This document shows positions 43,995-52,729 of a stretch of 64,000 nucleotides of DNA, piece after piece (the first letter of the stretch is position 1; every line of letters starts with the position of its first letter). The notes beneath the pieces were generated by a model. The model saw only the letters and a program-made list of their open reading frames with translations, was not told the DNA's origin and did no database searches. The stretch lies in NCBI GenBank assembly GCA_001797315.1, contig MGPC01000007.1, positions 62,001 through 126,000 on the forward strand, written 5' to 3'. Origin of the DNA: Curvibacter sp. GWA2_64_110. Lineage in GTDB: Bacteria; Pseudomonadota; Gammaproteobacteria; Burkholderiales; Burkholderiaceae_C. The position numbers and the translations under genes were made by a program.

Positions 43995-44900
43995 TCAGGC
44001 CGCACGCAAGGCGCGGCGCAATTCCTCGCCCAGTTCAGGCTTGTGCGCAAACGGGTCGGTCGGGTTGCGCGCCTGCACGATGTCTTCCAGCCGCGTCTGC
44101 ACCGCGCCGATGGCCTTGGGGTGGCTGTAGATGTAGAACTGGTTGGCGGCGATGGCATCGAATACCTTGTGCGCCACCTCGGTCGCCGTCACCTTGCCGG
44201 AACTCACGGCCTTGTCACTCATGGCCTGGCCGATCAGCTGGCTGCGCGTCGGCTTGGCGGCGGACAGATCCCCTGGGCGATTGCGCTCGCTCTGATGGAT
44301 GCCCGTCGGCACGAAGTACGGGCACAACACCGAGGCGCCGATCTGATCGGTCACCAGTGCCAGATCCTGGTACAGGGTTTCGCTCAAGCTCACCACCGCG
44401 TGCTTGCTCACGTTGTAGACGCCCATATTGGGTGCGTTGAGCAGACCGGCCATGCTGGCCGTATTGACGATGTGTCCCTGGTAAGCCGGGTCTTTTTTGG
44501 CGGCTTCGAGCATCATGGGCGTGAACAGGCGCACGCCGTGGATCACGCCCCAGAGGTTGACGCCCAGCACCCAGCGCCAGTCCTGCACCGAGTTTTCCCA
44601 CACCAGGCCGCCAGCGCCGACGCCCGCGTTGTTGAAGACGAAATGCGGCGCACCGAAACGCTCCTGCACCCGCTGCGCCAGATGCTCCATCTGGGTCGCA
44701 TCCGATACATCGACCTGCAAGGCCAGCACCTCGACGCCGGCGGCCGTCATCTCGGCCGCGGCCTGGTTGAGCGCGTCCTGTTGCACGTCCGCCAACACCA
44801 GCTTCATGCCCAGGCGTGCACCGATACGGGCGCACTCCAGGCCGAAGCCGGAACCGGCGCCGGTCAGCACGGCGGTCTTGTTTTTGAAATCACTGATCAT
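43995..44900 (-). CDS. Short-chain dehydrogenase/reductase
   Basis: NAD(P)-dependent SDR of 301 aa. It has cofactor loop TGAGSGFGLE, NNAGVGAGG, catalytic Ser in NTASMAGL and Tyr-Lys in YNVSKHAV. It is the last gene of the minus-strand acyl-CoA cluster, 16 nt after the AidB-like gene, so it probably oxidises or reduces a hydroxyl or keto group of a fatty acid or related compound. MISDFKNK was chosen as start (CAT at 44898-44900). Substrate is not predictable. Confidence 0.9.
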   Translation of the reverse strand: MISDFKNKTAVLTGAGSGFGLECARIGARLGMKLVLADVQQDALNQAAAEMTAAGVEVLALQVDVSDATQMEHLAQRVQERFGAPHFVFNNAGVGAGGLVWENSVQDWRWVLGVNLWGVIHGVRLFTPMMLEAAKKDPAYQGHIVNTASMAGLLNAPNMGVYNVSKHAVVSLSETLYQDLALVTDQIGASVLCPYFVPTGIHQSERNRPGDLSAAKPTRSQLIGQAMSDKAVSSGKVTATEVAHKVFDAIAANQFYIYSHPKAIGAVQTRLEDIVQARNPTDPFAHKPELGEELRRALRAA

Positions 44901-44916
44901 CTTGTCGTCCTCGTTG

Positions 44917-46557
44917 TCATGCAGGCAGGGCGCGCTGCAAAATCTTGTCGAAAGCCGTATCGGCGCCCAGACTGCCGAAGGTATGGCCCCAGTTGCCTGC
45001 CAGGCGCGAATCGCAGAAGGCAGCAAACACCTCGGCCGGCGCACTTTGTGCCAGCAGTGCCGCCTGCACCGCCAACGCCACGTCCTGTGCCAGGCGCCGC
45101 GCTTCGATCTCGCTGGCCATCGCCTCCACTCGCTGCGGCAGGCTCTGCGCCAGGCGGTCGAGCGCCGCGTGCATGCCCTTGGCGGGCAACAGTTCTGCCG
45201 CCAAGGCGTTGGCAACATCGCCCTTGCGCAAAGCCCGCAGCAGGTCCAGCGCCATGATGTTGCCGGCGCCTTCCCAGATCGAGTTGACCGGCATCTCGCG
45301 GTAGATGCGCGCCATGACGCCCTCGCCACCCTCCTCCACATAGCCGTTGCCGCCCAGGCATTCCATTGCCTCCTGGGCAAAGTAGCTGCCGCGCTTGCAG
45401 ATCCAGAACTTGGCGATCGGCGTCAGCAGGCGTGCCATGAGTTGCTCATGCGCCTCGTTCTGATGGTCAAATGCACGCGCAAGCCTTATGGATAAAGCGC
45501 AAGCCGCTTCACTTTCGATAGCAAGATCGGTCAGCACATTGCGCATCAGGTCATGCTCGACCAGGCGCTTGCCGAAGGCCTGGCGCTGGCGCGTGTGATG
45601 CAGCGCCAGAGTCAGCGCCTGGCGCATCAACCCGCTGGTGCCCAGGGCGCAGTCCAGCCGCGTCATGGTGCCCATCTCCAGAATCTGCGGCACGCCACGC
45701 CCTTCCTCGCCCACCAGCCAGGCAGTGGCCTGCACGAACTCCACCTCGGAGCTGGCATTGGCCTTGTTGCCCAGCTTGTCCTTCAGGCGCTGAATGTACA
45801 GCGGGTTGAGCGACCCATCGGGCAGCACACGCGGCAGGAAGAAGCAGCTCAGGCCCGCCGGCGCCTGCGCCAACACCAGAAAGGCATCGCACATCGGTGC
45901 CGAGAAAAACCACTTGTGTCCGGTCAACCGGTAGCGCTGGCCCCAGGCATCGCTGCCGTCCGGCACGGCCTGCGTGGTATTGGTGCGTACGTCCGAGCCG
46001 CCCTGCTTCTCCGTCATGCCCATGCCCATGGTCACGCCCAGCTTCTGGCCATACGGCTTGAGTACCGGGTCATAGGCGCGGCTGGTCAGGCGCGGGCCCC
46101 ATTCCGCATAGATCGCCTCGTTACGACGCAGCGCCGGTGTCGCGGCGTAGGTCATGGAGATCGGGCACAGGATGGACGGCTCCAGCTCGGTGAACAGCAT
46201 GAAGCCCGCCGCCCGCAGCATGTGGGGCGAACCACTCTGGCCTGCCCAGGGTGTGCCATGCAGGCCGGCATCCACCGCTGCACTCATCAACGCGTGGTAG
46301 CTCGGGTGGAACTCCACCTGGTCGATGCGCCGGCCGAAGCGGTCATGGCTGCGCAGCTGTGGCGTGTGCACATTGGCCAGCCGCGCATGGGTCTGCATGG
46401 CCGGCGCTCCCAGTTCTGCCCCCAGCGCCTGCAGCGCGGCCGTGTTCAGTTGCGGTGCGTTGAGCCTCAACGCATCCTTCAGCGGCGGGTTGGTCTCGAA
46501 CAGGTTGTAGCCCACCAGCGGTTCAGGCTGGTTGAAGACTTCATGGGTGGCGTGCAT
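44917..46557 (-). CDS. aidB: AidB-like acyl-CoA dehydrogenase
   Basis: Flavoprotein of 546 aa, close to the 541 aa of E. coli AidB. The N-terminus THEVFNQPEPLVGYNLF and MGMTEKQGGSDVRTNTT, HKWFFSAPMCDAFLVLAQ, CFFLPRVLPDG, KLGNKANASSEVEF and REMPVNSIWEGAGNIMALD are strongly like AidB. AidB binds FAD and DNA and is linked to the adaptive response to alkylation, with weak isovaleryl-CoA dehydrogenase activity. Here it lies in a catabolic operon, so an acyl-CoA oxidation role is equally possible. AAGGAGG precedes the ATG at 46557. Confidence 0.88.
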   Translation of the reverse strand: MHATHEVFNQPEPLVGYNLFETNPPLKDALRLNAPQLNTAALQALGAELGAPAMQTHARLANVHTPQLRSHDRFGRRIDQVEFHPSYHALMSAAVDAGLHGTPWAGQSGSPHMLRAAGFMLFTELEPSILCPISMTYAATPALRRNEAIYAEWGPRLTSRAYDPVLKPYGQKLGVTMGMGMTEKQGGSDVRTNTTQAVPDGSDAWGQRYRLTGHKWFFSAPMCDAFLVLAQAPAGLSCFFLPRVLPDGSLNPLYIQRLKDKLGNKANASSEVEFVQATAWLVGEEGRGVPQILEMGTMTRLDCALGTSGLMRQALTLALHHTRQRQAFGKRLVEHDLMRNVLTDLAIESEAACALSIRLARAFDHQNEAHEQLMARLLTPIAKFWICKRGSYFAQEAMECLGGNGYVEEGGEGVMARIYREMPVNSIWEGAGNIMALDLLRALRKGDVANALAAELLPAKGMHAALDRLAQSLPQRVEAMASEIEARRLAQDVALAVQAALLAQSAPAEVFAAFCDSRLAGNWGHTFGSLGADTAFDKILQRALPA

Positions 46558-46585
46558 GGTGACCTCCTTGCCGCACCTGGGGCGC

Positions 46586-47602
46586 TCAGATCAGCTTGAC
46601 CAGTTGCTTGCCGAAGTTCTTGCCTTTAAGCAGGCCCAGGAAAGCTTCGGGGGCCGCCTCGATGCCTTGAGCAACCGACTCGCGCGGCCGCAGCTTGCCG
46701 GTGGCGACCAGCGTGCCCAGTTCCTTGAGCGCCTCCGGCCAGACTTCCATGTGCTCGCTGACGATGAAACCCTGCACCTTGAGCCGGTTGACCAGGATCA
46801 ACGCCGGGTTGGCCAGCGGCAGCGGCTGGCCGTCATAGCCGGCGATCATGCCGCACACCGCGATGCGGCCATGCGCATTCATGCGCAGCAGCACGGCGTC
46901 GAGCACCATGCCGCCGACGTTCTCGAAGTAGCCGTCGATGCCGTTCGGGCAGGCCTGCTTGAGCGCTTTCGCCAGCGAGTAGGCGTCCTTGTGCTCCTTG
47001 TAGTCGATGCAGGCATCGAAGCCGAGCTCGTTCACCACATAGTCGCACTTGTCCTTGCCACCGGCGATGCCGACCGCGCGGCAGCCGCGCGCCTTGGCCA
47101 GCGCACCGTAGGCGCTGCCCACCGCGCCGGCGGCGGCGCTCACCACCACGGTATCGCCCGCCTTGGGGTCGATGATCTTCACCAGGCCGTACCAGGCCGT
47201 CACGCCGGGCATGCCTACCGCGCCGAGGTAATGGCTCAGCGGCACGTGCGTGGTGTCGACCTTGCGCAAGGCGCCGGGTTGCGAGGCATCGACCACGCTG
47301 TACTCCTGCCAGCCGCCCATGCCGACCACCTGGTCGCCGACGCTGAACTTCGGATGGCGGCTTTCCACCACCTCGCCGACGGTGCCACCGATCATCACCT
47401 CGCCCAGGGGCTGCGGCTGGGCGTAGCTCTTGCTCTCGTTCATGCGGCCGCGCATGTAGGGATCCAGGCTCAGGTAGTGGTGGCGCACCAGCACCTGGCC
47501 GTCCTGCAGCGCAGGCGTCTCGGCGCTGACAAACTTGAAGTTGCTGGTGCTGGCTTCGCCTTGCGGGCGGTTGTCGAGCAGGATCTGGCGATTGGTAGGC
47601 AT
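46586..47602 (-). CDS. NADP-dependent MDR-family oxidoreductase (CurA/YncB-like)
   Basis: Zinc-free medium-chain reductase of 338 aa. HHYLSLDPYMRGRM and IGGTVGEVVES are typical of the leukotriene B4 dehydrogenase/CurA subgroup. The nucleotide loop is SAAAGAVGS, followed by VGIAGGKDKCDYVVNELG, which fits NADPH. Family members reduce the C=C bond of enones or enoyl compounds. It lies between the AidB-like and PaaI-like genes on the same strand with a short gap, as part of the acyl-CoA cluster. Confidence 0.9.
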   Translation of the reverse strand: MPTNRQILLDNRPQGEASTSNFKFVSAETPALQDGQVLVRHHYLSLDPYMRGRMNESKSYAQPQPLGEVMIGGTVGEVVESRHPKFSVGDQVVGMGGWQEYSVVDASQPGALRKVDTTHVPLSHYLGAVGMPGVTAWYGLVKIIDPKAGDTVVVSAAAGAVGSAYGALAKARGCRAVGIAGGKDKCDYVVNELGFDACIDYKEHKDAYSLAKALKQACPNGIDGYFENVGGMVLDAVLLRMNAHGRIAVCGMIAGYDGQPLPLANPALILVNRLKVQGFIVSEHMEVWPEALKELGTLVATGKLRPRESVAQGIEAAPEAFLGLLKGKNFGKQLVKLI

Positions 47603-47622
47603 GGTATTTCTCTCTTTATCAA

Positions 47623-48057
47623 TCAGTCGGTGGAAATGACGTTCAGCGCGTTGCTGCCCTTGGGGCCGGTGGGCAGGCGCTTGACGTACTTGAAGGTGCC
47701 GGTGGCATGGGCGCAGGCCTTGCCCTCGGCGTCATAAATCGTGGCCTCGGTGAAGGCCAGGGTGGCGGTGCGGTGAATCAGACGTCCCTTGCCGGTGAGC
47801 TTGCCGCGCGCGGCCTGCATGAAGCTGGTCTTCATCTCGATGGTGACCACCCCCATGTCGGGCTGCACGCTGCGCGCTGCCGTGGCCATGGTGACGTCCA
47901 TCAGCGTCATGCTGGCGCCGCCATGCGTGACGGCAAAGGAGTTCAGGTGCTCGGGCTGGGGCTCGTAATGAAGCTCGGACTGCCCATCCTCAAAACGCTC
48001 CAGGGTGAAACCCAGATGCTCGACGAAGGGAATGCGGACGCCAAAAGGAATACTCAT
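47623..48057 (-). CDS. PaaI-type hotdog thioesterase
   Basis: Acyl-CoA thioesterase of 144 aa. The hotdog fold signature HGGASMTLMDVTMATAA follows the conserved EHLNSFAVTHGG. The C-terminal part (IHRTATLAFTEATIYDAEGKACAHATGTF) completes the domain. It probably releases free acids from CoA esters within the pathway, restoring CoA. MSIPFGVRIP was chosen as start. Its upstream region to the SDR gene holds the Comamonad-type repeat. Confidence 0.88.
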   Translation of the reverse strand: MSIPFGVRIPFVEHLGFTLERFEDGQSELHYEPQPEHLNSFAVTHGGASMTLMDVTMATAARSVQPDMGVVTIEMKTSFMQAARGKLTGKGRLIHRTATLAFTEATIYDAEGKACAHATGTFKYVKRLPTGPKGSNALNVISTD

Positions 48058-48121
48058 ATCAAACCATCTGCATGTCACCGAAAAGGTGGCACGCGTGCAA
48101 AAGAACAAACCGGGGAACGCC

Positions 48122-48200
48122 GCAGAACCGGCTTCGCCGGGCCGCTGGCGTTGCCCCCTTGAGGGGGGAGGCGGCCACACGAAGTGGGCCCGCAACGGGG
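48122..48200 (+). repeat. GC-rich intergenic repeat, copy 1
   Basis: It shares GAACCGGCTT, GCCGGGCCGCTGG and GCCCCCTTGAGGGGG in the same order with copy 2 at 57791-57862. Hairpins (CCGGC ... GCCGG and CCCCCTTGAGGGGG) are visible. It lies between the thioesterase and SDR genes. I associate such repeats with Comamonadaceae genomes, where they resemble REP-like dispersed elements. Confidence 0.75.
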
Positions 48201-48211
48201 GGGAGCATGCT

Positions 48212-49003
48212 CTACCCTCCAGTCACGCAGCTCACGCCACCGTCAACGGCCAGCCACTGGCCGGTGATGTGCTTGCCGGCATCCGAAGCAAAAAGCACAC
48301 ACAGGCCCTTGAGGTCCTCGTCATCGCCCAGCCGGCGCAATGGTGCATGCTCCTTGAGCTTGTCCTCGCCCCAGGCCTCCAGCGTGCCGGCCGTCATCTT
48401 GCTTGGGAAAAAGCCCGGGCAGATGGCGTTGACGTTGATGCTGTACTTGCCCCACTCCGCCGCCAGCGCGCGGGTGAAGTTGATCACCGCGCCCTTGGAA
48501 GTGTTGTAGGCAATGGTGGTCATCTGCGGCGGGTTGCCGCCCAGGCCGGCAATCGAGGCCACGTTGATGATGCGGCCCGACTTACGGGCAATCATGCTCT
48601 TCTTGCCGATCACCTGGCTCAACAGAAAATAGCCGCGGATGTTGAGGTTCATCACCTTGTCCCAGGCCTCGATCGGGTGGTCTTCGGCTGGCGCACCCCA
48701 GGCGGCGCCGGCGTTGTTGACCAGGATGTCCACGTCGCCCATGCGCTGCATCGTCTCATCGGCCAGACGGTGGATGTCGGCTTCCTTGGCACAGTCGGCC
48801 GCAACCCAGCGCGCATCGATACCGGCGGCCTGCAGGTCGGCCACGGCCACCTCCAGTTCGTCCGCCTTGCGGGCACTCAGCATGATGCGGGCGCCGGCCT
48901 CGCCCAGGGCATGGGCCATCTGCAGCCCCAGGCCACGTGAGCCGCCGGTCACCAGGGCCGTCTTGCCCTTCAGGTCAAACAATTGTTGGATGGTTCGTGT
49001 CAT
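48212..49003 (-). CDS. Short-chain dehydrogenase/reductase
   Basis: NAD(P)-dependent SDR of 263 aa. It has cofactor loop VTGGSRGLGLQ, NNAGAAWG, catalytic Ser in NVASIAGL and YNTSKGAV, then the ICPGFFPSKM loop. It resembles 3-hydroxyacyl or gluconate-5-dehydrogenase-like SDRs, and in this operon a 3-hydroxyacyl-CoA or similar alcohol is a plausible substrate. It lies 15 nt after the small membrane protein gene. Confidence 0.9.
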   Translation of the reverse strand: MTRTIQQLFDLKGKTALVTGGSRGLGLQMAHALGEAGARIMLSARKADELEVAVADLQAAGIDARWVAADCAKEADIHRLADETMQRMGDVDILVNNAGAAWGAPAEDHPIEAWDKVMNLNIRGYFLLSQVIGKKSMIARKSGRIINVASIAGLGGNPPQMTTIAYNTSKGAVINFTRALAAEWGKYSINVNAICPGFFPSKMTAGTLEAWGEDKLKEHAPLRRLGDDEDLKGLCVLFASDAGKHITGQWLAVDGGVSCVTGG

Positions 49004-49018
49004 GGTTTGTCTCGCTCT

Positions 49019-49234
49019 TTAGTTTCGGTTGTTCGGTGTTTCGTTCAGTCGTGAGCGCACATAGATCAGCAGCACGCCGATGGCGACGAAGACGCCGCCC
49101 ACGCTCTGGATGCTGCCGGCCAGTTCTGCATCCGTGCGAGCCAGAAAGATGCCGAGCACAATGGCCAGCAGGCCGCCGTAGATGCAGATCCATACCAGCC
49201 GCTGTATCCACATCAAGGTGGATTTCGATGCCAT
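49019..49234 (-). CDS. Small hypothetical membrane protein
   Basis: Protein of 71 aa with two predicted transmembrane helices (LVWICIYGGLLAIVLGIFLA and GSIQSVGGVFVAIGVLLIYV). No known domain is recognised. The start ATG (49232-49234) shares one base with the acyl-CoA dehydrogenase stop (TGATG), so it is translated with the operon. Similar small two-TM proteins often accompany acyl-CoA dehydrogenases in Burkholderiales, from memory. Confidence 0.75.
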   Translation of the reverse strand: MASKSTLMWIQRLVWICIYGGLLAIVLGIFLARTDAELAGSIQSVGGVFVAIGVLLIYVRSRLNETPNNRN

Positions 49235-51057
49235 CAGAACGCTTCCTCCGGGAAATCGGCGCAGGTCAGATCGCGCGCCTGCACCACATTAAGCCAGGCG
49301 TCGATTTTCGGCAATTCGTAACGGAAGAAAAAGCGGGCGACGAGCAGGCGGCCCTGATTGGCCAGGTCTGATGCTGCGCCGAGTGCCGTCAGTGCCACGT
49401 CCAGCCAGATCCAGGCCAGCACGGTGTGGCCAAAGGCCTGCATGTAGGGCACGGCATTGGCCAGCGCCTCGGTCGGATTCCCTGTGGACCAGGCCGCACG
49501 CGTGGCCGCACCCACCTGTTGCAGCGCCTGCTCCAGTTGGTCGGCAAACGCCAGCAGCTCCGGATGCTTGCGGGCCCGATCGATGGTGGTACCGATGCGG
49601 TCGGCCAGCAAGGCCAGGCCGCTGCCGTTTTCCATCAGCACCTTGCGCCCCAGCAGATCCAGCGCCTGGATGCCGTGCGTACCCTCATGGATCATGTTCA
49701 GCCGGTTGTCGCGCCAGTACTGCTCGACCGGGAAGTCGCGCGTGTAACCATAACCGCCGTGGATCTGGATCGCCAGCGAGTTGGCCTCCAGGCACCACTC
49801 GCTGGGCCAGCTCTTGGCGATCGGCGTCAGCACCTCCAGCAGCAGGCGGGCTTCGTCGGCCGCTTGCACCGGACCGGTGTGCTGCTCATCCACCAGGCGG
49901 GCGCAATACAAGTTCAACGCCAGCGCGCCTTCGCAATACGCCTTCTGAGCCAGCAGCATGCGCTTGACGTCGGCGTGCTCGATGATGCGGATCTGCCCCT
50001 GGGTCGCGTCCTTGCCTGCAGGGCCGATGGGTCGCCCCTGCGGCCGGTTCTTCGCGTAATCAAGGCTGGCGTGGTAGCCGGCCATGCCCAGCATGGTGGC
50101 TGCCATGCCGATGCCGATACGTGCCTCGTTCATCATGTGGAACATGCAGCGCAGGCCCTGGCCGGGCTCGCCGACCAGATAGCCGATGGCCCCCGAAGTA
50201 CCACGCACCGGGTACTTGCCCTCGCCGAAGTTCAGCAGCGTGTTGGTGGTGCCGCGCCAGCCGCATTTGTGGTTCAGGCCGGCCAGCGCCACGTCGTTGC
50301 GCTCGCCCGTCAGATGCCCTTGCGCGTCCACCAGCTTCTTTGGCACGATGAAGAGCGAAATGCCGCGCGTACCGGGAATCGTCTTGCCGTCCGGCCCGGG
50401 AATCTTGGCCAGCACCAGGTGGATGATGTTTTCAGTCAGCTCATGTTCGCCGGCCGAAATCCACATCTTGTTGCCCTTGAGGCGATAACGCGGCCCGAGC
50501 GGATCGGATGCGAAATCATCGCCGTCCGGCACCGCGCGCGTGGCGATGTCGCTCAGGGACGAGCCGGCCTGCGGCTCGGAGAGGCACATGGTGCCGGAGA
50601 AGCGGCCGGCAAATTCGTGCTTCGCGAACACGTCTTTTTGCAATGGCGTGCCGTGCGCCATCAGGAGGTTGGCATTGCCGGCCGTCAACAGACCGGAGCC
50701 GATGCTGACCGAGGCCATGGCAAAAAAGGAGTTGGCCGCCGCCTCCACCGTGTAGGGCAGTTGCATGCCGCCCATCTCGTAGTCCTGCGCGGCGCTCAGC
50801 ATGCCCGAAGCGGCATAGGCCTTCTGCGCCTCGTAGGTGGCCTGCGGCAGGATGACCTGCTCACCGTCGAAGCGCGGCTCCTCGGTGTCGACGATGCGGT
50901 TGAACGGTGCGTACTTCTCACGTGCAATACGCTCGCAGGTTTCCAGCACGGCGTCGAAGGTCTCGCGCGAGTGATCGGCAAAACGGGTGCGCTGGTCCAG
51001 CGCTGCGGCATCAAGCCACTGGTAAAGCAGGAACTCAAGTGTCTGGCGATAGCTCAT
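49234..51057 (-). CDS. Acyl-CoA dehydrogenase with C-terminal extension (DmdC-like)
   Basis: Flavoprotein of 607 aa. It belongs to the longer acyl-CoA dehydrogenase family with an extra C-terminal domain, of which DmdC (3-methylmercaptopropionyl-CoA dehydrogenase) is the named member. Core motifs include MCLSEPQAGSSLSDIATRA, GNKMWISAGEHELTENIIHLVLAKI, VALAGLNHKCGWRGTTNTLLNFGE and IQIHGGYGYTRDFPVEQYWRDNRLNMIHEGTHGIQ, which holds the catalytic-region Glu. Substrate is unknown. MSYRQTLEFL at 51057 is taken as start, 4 nt after the thioesterase stop. Confidence 0.88.
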   Translation of the reverse strand: MSYRQTLEFLLYQWLDAAALDQRTRFADHSRETFDAVLETCERIAREKYAPFNRIVDTEEPRFDGEQVILPQATYEAQKAYAASGMLSAAQDYEMGGMQLPYTVEAAANSFFAMASVSIGSGLLTAGNANLLMAHGTPLQKDVFAKHEFAGRFSGTMCLSEPQAGSSLSDIATRAVPDGDDFASDPLGPRYRLKGNKMWISAGEHELTENIIHLVLAKIPGPDGKTIPGTRGISLFIVPKKLVDAQGHLTGERNDVALAGLNHKCGWRGTTNTLLNFGEGKYPVRGTSGAIGYLVGEPGQGLRCMFHMMNEARIGIGMAATMLGMAGYHASLDYAKNRPQGRPIGPAGKDATQGQIRIIEHADVKRMLLAQKAYCEGALALNLYCARLVDEQHTGPVQAADEARLLLEVLTPIAKSWPSEWCLEANSLAIQIHGGYGYTRDFPVEQYWRDNRLNMIHEGTHGIQALDLLGRKVLMENGSGLALLADRIGTTIDRARKHPELLAFADQLEQALQQVGAATRAAWSTGNPTEALANAVPYMQAFGHTVLAWIWLDVALTALGAASDLANQGRLLVARFFFRYELPKIDAWLNVVQARDLTCADFPEEAF

Positions 51058-51061
51058 GTCG

Positions 51062-51523
51062 TCATTCCGTTGTCGCTTGCGGCAATGCTGCGATCGTGCC
51101 CTGCGCCACGGCACAGAGTTTTTCTACCCCGTCCTTCAGCACGAAGACGTCGCAGCGGCACACCGCCTGACTCTTGCCATGGTGGACCGCATGGGCGCGC
51201 GCAATGAGACGTTCACCCACGGCAGGGCGCACATAGTTGATCTTGAATTCGGAGGTCACCACCGGCACCCGCATGGCGGTACCGCCGGCATAGGTCAGCG
51301 CGTTGTCGGCCGCGTAACTGACCACGCCGCCATGCACAAAACCGTGCTGCTGACGGATCGAGTCGCTGACCGGCACGTGCAGTTCGCACCGGCCCGGCGA
51401 GAGCGCCTGCAACTCGGCGCCGATCAGCACGCTAAAGGCCTGCCTGGCCAGCACCTCGCGCCCCATCGCCAGAAAGGTTTCGGGTGAAACCGTCGGCGAC
51501 CACGGGACGTCCGGGCTGTTCAT
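51062..51523 (-). CDS. PaaI-type hotdog thioesterase
   Basis: Thioesterase of 153 aa. The hotdog signature QQHGFVHGGVVSYAADNALTYAGG is present, followed by SEFKINYVRPAVGERLIARAHAVHHGKSQAVCRCDVFV. It is the second such enzyme in this cluster and lies between the thiolase and the acyl-CoA dehydrogenase. MNSPDVPW at 51523 was chosen as start, 7 nt after the thiolase stop. The role is CoA-ester hydrolysis by family. Confidence 0.87.
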   Translation of the reverse strand: MNSPDVPWSPTVSPETFLAMGREVLARQAFSVLIGAELQALSPGRCELHVPVSDSIRQQHGFVHGGVVSYAADNALTYAGGTAMRVPVVTSEFKINYVRPAVGERLIARAHAVHHGKSQAVCRCDVFVLKDGVEKLCAVAQGTIAALPQATTE

Positions 51524-51530
51524 GGCAAGC

Positions 51531-52706
51531 TCAGAGCACCTCGAACACGCCGGCCGCGCCCATGCCGCCGCCGATGCACATGGTGACCACAACGCGCTTG
51601 GCTTTGCGGCGCTTGCCTTCGATCAGTGCATGGCCAGTCAGGCGCTGGCCGCTTACGCCATAGGGGTGACCCAGGGCGATGGCGCCGCCGTTGACGTTGA
51701 GACGATCGGCCGGGATGCCCAGCTTGTCACGGCAGTACAGCACCTGCACGGCAAAGGCTTCGTTGAGTTCCCACAGGTCGATGTCACCGACCTTCAGGCC
51801 CAGCTTGGACAGCACTTTCGGAATGGCGAACACCGGGCCGATCCCCATTTCATCGGGCTCACAGCCTGCAACGGCAAAGCCGAGGAAACGGCCCAGCGGT
51901 TGGAGACCGCGCTTGGAAGCCAGCTCTTCGCTCATCACCACGCAGGCGCCGGCACCATCGGAGAACTGGCTGGCGTTGCCGGCCGTGATCAGGCCGCCCG
52001 GCAGCGCCGAGCGCAAGCCGCTGATGTTGTCCTTGGTCGTACCTTCACGCGTGCCCTCATCCTTGGACACCGTCACCTCCTTGGTGATCAGGCCCAGCGT
52101 CTTGTCGGCAATGCCGGCGGTCACGGTGATCGGCGCAATCTCGGCGTCAAACAGACCGCCAGCCTGGGCGGCGCAGGCTTTCTGCTGGCTGGCCGCACCG
52201 TATTCGTCCATGGCGTCGCGGCTGATGTTGTAGCGCTTGGCCACCATCTCGGCCGTCTCCAGCATGGACCAGTAGATCTCGGGCTTGGTCTTGGCCAGCG
52301 AAGGATCGCGCAGCATGTGCTGGTTCATCTCCTGCTGCACGCAGGAAATGCTCTCCACGCCACCGGCCACATAAACATCGCCCTCGCCGGCAATGATGCG
52401 CTGGGCCGCCAGCGCAATGGTCTGCAAACCGGAGGAGCAAAAGCGGTTGACCGTCATGCCGGAGACGGTGACCGGGCAGCCGGCCTTGAGCGCAATCTGG
52501 CGTGCGATGTTGGCCCCCGTAGCGCCCTCGGGGTTGGCACAGCCCATGAGCACGTCCTCGACCTCGGCAGCCTCGATGCCGGCACGCGCAATGGCGTGCT
52601 GCACGGCATGGCCACCCAGGGTGGCGCCATGGGTCATGTTGAAGGCGCCCTTCCAGCTCTTGGCCAGGGGGGTGCGTGCGGTGGAAACGATAACGGCGTT
52701 CGTCAT
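51531..52706 (-). CDS. Acetyl-CoA C-acyltransferase (thiolase)
   Basis: Degradative thiolase of 391 aa that cleaves 3-ketoacyl-CoA to acetyl-CoA and a shortened acyl-CoA. The nucleophile Cys lies in [12 protein letters not shown], the second-half catalytic residues in [17 protein letters not shown], and the C-terminal Cys in [13 protein letters not shown]. It is encoded 23 nt downstream of the fadB-like gene, forming the usual beta-oxidation pair. The length is standard. Confidence 0.94.
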   Translation of the reverse strand: MTNAVIVSTARTPLAKSWKGAFNMTHGATLGGHAVQHAIARAGIEAAEVEDVLMGCANPEGATGANIARQIALKAGCPVTVSGMTVNRFCSSGLQTIALAAQRIIAGEGDVYVAGGVESISCVQQEMNQHMLRDPSLAKTKPEIYWSMLETAEMVAKRYNISRDAMDEYGAASQQKACAAQAGGLFDAEIAPITVTAGIADKTLGLITKEVTVSKDEGTREGTTKDNISGLRSALPGGLITAGNASQFSDGAGACVVMSEELASKRGLQPLGRFLGFAVAGCEPDEMGIGPVFAIPKVLSKLGLKVGDIDLWELNEAFAVQVLYCRDKLGIPADRLNVNGGAIALGHPYGVSGQRLTGHALIEGKRRKAKRVVVTMCIGGGMGAAGVFEVL

Positions 52707-52729
52707 TTCAAATTCTCCAGGTCTGCGGC